Shown piece by piece: positions 56,636 to 64,000 of a stretch of 64,000 nt of DNA (its first letter is position 1; every line of letters starts with the position of its first letter). The position numbers and the translations under genes are program-made. Below the pieces are notes generated by a model that did no database searches, was not told the DNA's origin, and saw only the letters and a list, made by a program, of their open reading frames with translations. The DNA lies in contig NC_087109.1 of the NCBI RefSeq assembly GCF_963855985.1, positions 4,670,001-4,734,000 on the forward strand, given 5' to 3'. The stretch is from Ostrinia nubilalis. Taxonomy: Eukaryota > Arthropoda > Insecta > Lepidoptera > Crambidae.

Positions 56636-57680
56636 CCCGCGACTTCGTACGCGTGGATCCCATTTTACCCCCTTCATCTATCTTACGCGGTTTAGATTTT
56701 TTCATACAAATGTTTTTTCCCGCTAACTCCCGTTCCCGTTGGAATTTCGCAATATCCTGTTGTAACTAAGCTTTAAGTTTACTAAGAGACCTTCATGCCA
56801 AATTTCAAGCGTCTAACTTAAGCGGTTTAGATTTTTCATACAAAAGGATTTTCCCGGTAATTCCTGTTCCTGTGGGAATTTCGGGAATTCTTTTCTTAGT
56901 GCACCTCTACGGTACCTAAGCTACGTCCCTTATAAATTTCAAGTGCCTACGTTTAGCCGTTTAGGCTGTGCGTGGGTATGTCAGTGAGTCAGTCATACAA
57001 AAGGAATTTCCCGCTAATTCCAGTTCCCGTGGGAATTTTGCAATATCCTGTTGTAACTAAGCTTTAAGTTTACTAAGGTACCTGCATGCCAAATTTTAAG
57101 CGTCTAACTTACGCGGTTTAGATATTTTCATACAAATGTTTTTTCCCGCTAACTCCCGTTCCCGTGAGAATTTTGCAATATCCTGTTGTAACTAAGCTTT
57201 AAATTTACTAAGGTACCTGCATGCCAAATTTCAAGCGTCTATGTTACGTGGCTTAGATTTTTTCATACAAATGTTTTTTCTCGCTAATTCCCGTTCCCGT
57301 AGGAATTTTGCAATATCCTGTTATAACTAAGCTTTAAGTTTACTAAGGTACCTGCTTGCCAAATTTCAAGCGTCTAACTTAAGCGGTTTAGATTTTTCAT
57401 ACAAAATGATTTTCCCGCTAATGCCCGTTCCCGTGGGAATTCCTAAGTATCCTATAACCTGCCCAGGAATATGAAGAATAATTGTACCAAGTTTCGTTAA
57501 AATCCGTCGAGTAGTTTTTGTTTCTATAAGGAACATACAGACAGACAGACAGACAGACAAAAATTTTACTGATTGCATTTTTGGCATCAGTATCGATCAC
57601 TAATCACCCCCTGATAGTTATTTTGAAAATATATTTCATGTACAGAATTGACCTCTCTACAGATTTATTATAAGTATAGA
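56636..57680 (-). mobile_element. Helitron expanded by 135-bp tandem repeats
   Basis: On the minus strand it starts TCTATACTTATAATAAATCT after an A and ends GAAGTCGCGGGCGGCCGCTAG before a T (the last 20 bases are AAGTCGCGGGCGGCCGCTAG). Between them a unit with GGGAACGGGAATTAGCGGGAA-like sequence and GCTTAGTTACAACAGGATAT repeats about five times. Period marks (GCGGTTTAG on the plus strand) at 56687, 56822, 57113, 57248 and 57383 are 135 bp apart except for one irregular step. A short ACAG microsatellite lies at 57537-57561. No Rep/helicase gene. Confidence 0.8.
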
Positions 57681-57699
57681 TGATACGTAGATTAACAGA

Positions 57700-60600
57700 T
57701 TGCGATACGATTGGAAAAGCTAGATGTAGTAATCTTTAAAAAAGCTTGTTAAAAGAGAAAAATACAGTTACGTTAATAAATAATAGATAAATTGTTGAAA
57801 ATAAGGGTAATGTTTTGGTTTTCTCAATCTGACCCATTTTGTTTCCGAATTTGAGCAGACAATCTATAAATTTTGAAAGCTTCCGGTCATTTGTTTTATA
57901 ATTAAAAGACTTATTTCAATACGTAATCAGTGCTCGTCTTCTGAACACACCCGAAATTAATTTATTTCGTTTACTTTGGTCCTCTTTGCCGCGTTTCTAT
58001 CTCGAATAAATGTTCGACAGGAGACGGAGCGACGAAAATTATCTGAACCTCTTGTTTCGGAAGCGGACATAATAATAATAAATATAAAAACAAATGCGCT
58101 TATTTGACTTGGGTTTTGTTCGTTTGAAAGGAAAACCGACGAAATGAATTTCTTAAAATTCGTAGTCAAAACTCTACATTTGTCCTACAGACAAACAAAA
58201 GGTTCAAAGGAATGCAAGTTATCAGTTTTGAAACTTTTGCTGTTGCCTGCAAAACATTTTATGACTCCTAGTCCTAATAATTAAGTTGATATTTTTCATG
58301 TTCTTTTGTGATACTTATTAATTAATAAAAACCTACCCATTAAGGTACAGTTAATACTGTAAACGAAATAAATTTTAATGAATTTTCAAGCTACAATAAA
58401 TTTTGTGTGGGTGCAAAAATATCAGATACAGCTGCGTTGACGAGCACACCGGCACAAAATAAAGCCTGAACAAAACCTCGTTACATCCCGTCTGCCAATT
58501 CAAATTTCGAATTGGCATTCGAACGGTGAATAAATTCAAAATTAGAACGGGCCGAACGCCACCGCCGCGGCACGTTCGCCATTTTACGTCGCATTTTTAC
58601 GACGCGCCCGATAACGTTTACGAGCCGCGCTGAGTGGCGACGCCGCGGCTCGCAGCGACTGATTGCATGCGGCGAGAACGTGCCTAGTGATGGCGTGTCG
58701 ATTAAAATGAACGTGTATTTTTATCGATAAAAATAGAGACGCGTTGCGCGTTGTGGTTGTAAAAGACTTGATTTTCTAGTGCCATTTTATCTTCTTGATG
58801 AGACGATAGCTAGCTAGCTATAGATTTTCGTTAGATAGTTAGCTCACATTGGGAAATAGATGTCACTCGTAGGTAACAAGGCGTATCGCATGTCGCAGAC
58901 AACTGATTGTAGCACCTGTTTGTACCTCGCGTGGATGTAGATGTGTCGACGTAGGGATAGAATATCGATAAATTCAACACGAGCGTTATCGAGACTTAAT
59001 TTGCTGTATTATTTTAGCTAATTGCTTTTTTTAAATATGACGACTAAGCTATAAGCATTGGTAGTTACAACTAATGCCCCTTTCATGCAGGAAAAATAAC
59101 TGTACATTGATCTTACATACAGATACATTTACATTAACAAATTCGGTGAGTCGAATGGGACTTACATTTACTATTTTGATCTTCATTCGGATAACTACAT
59201 TTTTTATTGAAACAGTGTAAATATTTTCCATCGACACATCCGTTCGTTTCTGAAAAGCCCCACCACTAGTGTCGCGTATCCGTGACGCATCACGGCCGCC
59301 GACACAGCGCCGTATATTACGCGGGCCGTCGCCGCGCCGCTCTCGAAATAACCCGCCAACAGGGTTGCTACGGGCCGATTACTCTATGCTTTATGGATTT
59401 ACCTTTTATCAATAATGTGCACGCTATATTGTTGTTAGCTTGTTATCGCAATGCACTTTTTGTTTTTTATAGAATAAAATAGAGCTGGAAAAAAGGTTTG
59501 AGCTATTGCCGTTTTAGGTTTTATAATTATGCTATTTTGTACTGAATTAGTACTTGCTGGCACAGAATTATAATTATGACTGAGCCGAAAAAGATATAAG
59601 GATACCTGTGAATGTGGAAATAATTTCCGCTTTAGCACAACATTCAAGTAATTTACTATATCAATAGCTGGCACAAAATATTTCTCATGCAACTTACTTA
59701 GTACCGCCGAGTCAACCCTACTACCCACAGCGGGGCGTAATGAGCGAAAAAGCAGACTTTCGCGAAATAAAATATAACGAGCGGGCCCCGGCGAGAAACG
59801 GTTAATTGTCCGCCGGCGCGGTGGCCGGGCCGGTCGTTTGTCGCCGCCTCGGACGCGCGGAGGGTTAATAATTTTGCACTGTAGTTGGTAGCGTTACTTT
59901 GTATGTTAACAGATGGCTCCAATATTGCTGCGGTTGCAGGGACTTCAATTTAAGTTTCTTTGAAAGGTTTCGCTGTAGACTTCAAGGAACCTGTCATTAA
60001 AATAATGTAACATTACTGTATTCTTCTTTTTCATGTTAAAACTTTTGTGTGAATCATGTTTCTTATGAATAAGGTCTTTTCAGACCTATTATTGCAAGGA
60101 TTCATGTCGAGTATTTGTCACGATTTCACTTTCCCGTAATTGTATGTGGCTTCAAACTAGTAAAAACATTGTAGTACCTAGAGATACATGATACTAGTTT
60201 TGAGGTTCAAAAAGTCGTCAAAATAATAATTATAATGAATTTCCCTAGCATGCCTGCCTAATACATACGGTCACCAATATGTCCTGCAAGGAAGATAATA
60301 TGCATTTATACAAACAAATCGCTTAGAATTCTTACATAACGGTTTGTGGAAATGACAGATTCTACGGCAAACACATCTATATTTTACATTCGCAGTTACA
60401 ATCCGGCGACAGACCAGGCTTGACTACCCTCGTTAAAACCGACGCCTCTGATTTACGACCTACCCGCGAATACGGAACTACCTGACTCGTAAACCTACCT
60501 ATGGGTTTATGATGAGTGAAGCATCATCAAGGGTTATTATCATGTGTTATAGGCGAGTTGTGTGAATATTATATGTACTAGTTCGACAAGAGTTATTGGG

Positions 60601-61000
60601 TGTTTGATATGGGATGTTCTGAACTGATTTGGGACGACAGATTTTGGAGGTGACACGATGAGAGGACTGGATAATATTATTTTATGACTTATATATATTT
60701 CTAAGCTTGGTGACTGACATACCCACACTTTCTGAATTTAGATTTTTAGCTTCATTCATACTAGTAGAAAATAAGCACGCTCAAGCTAAAAATTTCAATT
60801 AATAAAAAAACTAAATCTCATAAGCATTCATTACTAGTTGATTGGAGACTTTTCTCGTATTTCATTTTAATTTCAAGGAAAAACTTGCCATCAACTTTAA
60901 AAAAAAACTAAAGGACATTTCAAAGTCATTAACATCCTGGCCTTTATCAAAGTAACCTGTTGTTTACTAGTTGACTAGCGGTTGGTCAAGTACAACAGTA
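57700..61000. other. Gene-free stretch with GC-rich islands
   Basis: GC-rich islands lie at 58555-58690 (with GAGCCGCG..CGCGGCTC inverted), 59240-59345 and 59735-59870. Frames inside them are open on both strands and not protein-like. The remainder is AT-rich. No element ends were recognised. Confidence 0.5.
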
Positions 61001-61030
61001 CAAGTAACAGCAAGTCCTCTTCATAATAGT

Positions 61031-61255
61031 AATGGAACTACGGCAGAACTTCGTGCGCTATCCAACTAGGCGTACATAAAGACGTGAAGGTAGTTATGAA
61101 AAATTTGATATAACAGAGCAGCACTCAAACACGTCATGTAAATTACACGGAGCTGCAGGCATAGGTAGTTAAAATCTGTAATAGTGATGGAACTACGGCA
61201 AAAGTTCGTGCGCTACCGACCAGGCGCACATAAAAATGAGCAGGTAGCTATGTAA
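61031..61255 (+). repeat. Tandem duplication carrying the AGGCG-CATAA motif
   Basis: GGAACTACGGCAGAACTTCG, then TGCGCTAT and AACTAGGCGTACATAAA, begin at about 61034. A diverged copy, GGAACTACGGCAAAAGTTCG, then TGCGCTAC and ACCAGGCGCACATAAA, begins at 61189. Both end in AGGTAG(T/C)TATG. The spacing is about 155 bp. Confidence 0.6.
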
Positions 61256-61844
61256 TACTCGTGTAGCACTCAATAGTACGTAGGCAGCGAGGCGCGGGCC
61301 GTATACATCACGGTAGGTACGCGACGGGGCGGTGGCGGCGGATGTATAAAGTGGCGCGCCGGTGGCCGCTTGACATAGCTATAACTCGCGCCGCCATGAC
61401 AAACAGCCGACCGGGGAGGCGTGGAGTCGCTCGTTGAATACGTTTTTCTTTGTTCTACTTTTTATTCAGTCGGGCCAGACTTTTTTTTACAGCTTTTTTC
61501 TTTAGCAAAGGTAGCTGGTAATATTAGACAGGCATCGCGTTCAATTTTCAAGAGCATGGCATTATAATTATTTATTTATTTTTTAAATTGATTCGCAGTT
61601 TTACTGTCACTAAATTCACTAGTCACTTTGATATTTAGTTCATTAATAATAAGCAAAACCATAATAACATTACATAGTATAATATTTTCTCGTTTCCATT
61701 TTCCTCCTTTAGATTGTCACATATTTTCTTTTAATTTTTCATTTATTTCTTGTACCATAGTAATGATAAAGCCTACATAATAATATGTACTTTATTATGT
61801 AAAAATTGTTTCAATTTTGATACAAACAAACTTTTTTTTATGCG

Positions 61845-61910
61845 AGACAAGGCAGTTATTTGACCGCAATCGCACCTGGTATTAACTAAACTGAGATGCA
61901 GTCCAGTTTT
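61845..61910 (-). repeat. ~70-bp dispersed repeat, inverted copy
   Basis: On the plus strand TGCGAGACAAGGCAGTTATT is followed by GACCGCAATCGCACCTGGTA and ACTGAGATGCAG. It is the reverse complement of the unit at 22275-22345. Confidence 0.55.
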
Positions 61911-61979
61911 ATATCGTCTATAAAATAAAAATAAAAACCAATTTAGATAAAATAAAAATAAACTATCGACACAACCCAC

Positions 61980-64000
61980 TCCACTACATCCCTACTCTCG
62001 CCCGACACCGGAGGGCGCCATCGCTAAAGCGCGATACTACGGGCTCGCCTCGGGCGGCGCGAACCAATTATGTACCCGTGCGGGCATTACCCCCCGCCCC
62101 CCGCCTCCCGGCTGCCGGCGCTCGCTCGAGTTATCTCCTCGCAGCGCTGGCAGCCTGGTACTATGCCGCCGCTAGCACGCCCGCAATGCGAATGACGCCG
62201 GTTTTTTTTATTTATGGAACTGCTTTTGCATGGGATTTTGCTGGGATTTGATATTGCGAGAGTTAATATTATGATATACGTGCAAAAATACCTATGCGCT
62301 AGAATATTATAAAATTATCTTTATATTAACTATGTAGGTATTGTGTAGTAGGTACGTAACTTGTTGAGTTACGGACTGACTGCATTGACTGAAGAGAGGA
62401 AGAAACAGCAATAAAATAGATCTTGCTTGCTCCTTACTTATTTTTTTCATAGTTAAAGATGCGTTTTTGTCACTTCAACCAAACAACATGGGTACGTCAC
62501 ATAATAAATATTATAATGACAATTTATTCGCTTCATTCGAAAGTTCGAATTTTGAATTTATTTAAATCCTAAACAGCCGCCTTCCGCGATGACAGGCGCG
62601 AACAAAAACAAGACCCACCGCGGACGCGGCAATTAAATTAGTACGCGTCATCACACCGCGCCTAGGGGGCGCTGGTGTGTGCCAGAACGAGCTCAAAAAA
62701 CAACCTGGCCAGCATCCATTCGAATTTTTAAAAATATTATGAGGAAACGAAAAAAAAAACTACTAGGGACCATCAGAATTTATAATTATTACGGTTTATT
62801 CTTACATTTTTACTTCTTTCTTAATAGACTAAACACAGCAGATGTAATATAAAAATACAACCAAGAAAGAAGTGACAAACATTTTGAACACCTTAATTTT
62901 TCAAAAAGATCCAGGTCGCTTTAGAATTTGTATCATATAAAATTGGGAAGACCCAAAAACTACGCAAAGTTAACTTAGTCTCCCTAGTTAAATGGCTATG
63001 ATCAAATTGCTGTAACTCAAAAAGAGTCGAATTTTAGCATGAGTAATTTTTACTAGCACAAAATCTAATTTCCCTGTCAATATTGAATTTTCCTAGTCGA
63101 TTGCGTTCGGAAAATGTACTCCAAAGCCGAGCTTGCAAGGCAAAATAACTGCCATGATTTTCACATCAAATAGAATCGTAAATGATGGCGTGGGTCGAAA
63201 CGGAATGAAATGCTGAATATAATTTTAGTGGCTATCACTACATAGCTGTAGAGTGCAGATTTAATAACTTTGTAGGAAATATAACGATTCAGTAAACTAT
63301 ATTTTCTATGAATTCATGATTAAATTGTCTGCTTGTAAGTATTTAGCAATAATAAATTTATGTACCTATTGCGGACTAATGAAAAATGCACTGTTTATGT
63401 GCTCTTGTTGCTCTACCTTTTGGTATCGCGCACTTTAAATAAAATGCGTTAACTCAAAAAATCTAATTTTCGAGTTTTCATCTTAACCCGGAATGCGGAA
63501 AGCGAGATGAAAACGATTTTTTGTGTTATTACTTTTTTAATAAGCGCACGGTCGTGTAACATATAAAATCGCAACAGCCAAAAATTCAGGCCTTAAAAAA
63601 CAATAACAATCGCAATTCGGAACGCAACTAAAAAGAGTTCAGAGTCAAATTAAAAAAGAACCGCTTCTAAATTTCAAAATTGGAAGCCGGTCATTAGCGG
63701 AAACTGCAATGTGGTGGCGCACAATGCTGGCAACTTAACCGGCGCACTTTACACCGGGGCTCGGCCGGCCATTGTAGGAATTACGTTATAAATCGGCCCG
63801 GGCCGCTCCCGACGAACGCCCGCCGTAAATTATAGGGTGGGGGGACGACATCACAAAGGCGCGGCGAAAAAATATAGATAAGCCTGCGGTCAGGGCTGTC
63901 CCTGCCACTGAGGTATTTACGACCGAGTTTTTTGCGCAAATTGTAGGTGTTATTTATTTTTGCCGCCGACGTGTGTGTGTGAATATTAATTTCTTTTTAT
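61980..64000. other. Gene-free right end with GC-rich islands
   Basis: GC-rich islands at 61990-62190, 62580-62680 and 63690-63860 alternate with AT-rich sequence. The second contains a CTCF-like core. A long imperfect hairpin (TTTTCATC/GATGAAAA with flanking AAAATC/GATTTT) lies at about 63460-63525. No gene recognised. Confidence 0.45.

Overview
The window looks like nuclear DNA of a moth or butterfly (Lepidoptera). It is AT-rich, sparsely genic and crowded with transposable-element debris. The evidence is the repeat content: short Helitrons ending in CTAG at A/T insertion points, RTE-clade LINE 3' ends with GATGAT tails, a BEL/Pao element, tRNA-headed SINEs and many small inverted-repeat elements. 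The only host-like genes are two small, spliced MADF-BESS transcription-factor genes. The order is inferred from sequence character only; no species can be named.

Layout. 1-5.2 kb: non-coding, with GC-rich patches and several small inverted-repeat elements. 5.2-10 kb: an internally deleted BEL/Pao retrotransposon on the minus strand, with 119-bp LTRs and a 5-bp target duplication. 10.2-12.9 kb: a nest in which a Helitron contains a DNA transposon, which in turn carries a MITE and an RTE remnant. 13-30 kb: no genes; RTE 3' ends, Helitrons, MITEs, a Jockey-like LINE end with target duplication, and GC-rich blocks that share motifs. 30.1-35.1 kb: two SINEs, then a decayed RTE copy split by an LTR that carries a primer-binding site. 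35.4-37.7 kb: a DNA transposon with terminal inverted repeats and a decayed, unassigned transposase. 38.9-46.1 kb: the gene neighbourhood, with MADF-BESS gene A (minus, 41.87-40.50 kb) and gene B (plus, 44.44-45.57 kb) transcribed divergently from GC-rich upstream regions about 2.6 kb apart. 46-51.6 kb: Helitrons, RTE scraps and palindromes. 51.6-55.4 kb: a DIRS-like retrotransposon on the minus strand with inverted terminal repeats, an internal complementary region, a complete tyrosine recombinase, a predicted gag intron and an in-frame gag/RNase H fusion that has lost most of the reverse transcriptase. 56.6-57.7 kb: a Helitron swollen by 135-bp tandem repeats. 57.7-64 kb: no genes; GC-rich islands and short repeats.

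The two host genes would encode nuclear DNA-binding proteins: a MADF domain for DNA contact and a C-terminal BESS motif for protein contact. Gene A also has two CtBP-type (P/V)xDLS motifs, which suggests a repressor role. All other coding matter belongs to mobile elements. The most unusual items are the DIRS-like element, the nested stack at 10.2-12.9 kb, the unassigned transposon at 35.4-37.7 kb, and two families of short motifs that recur inside GC-rich islands.
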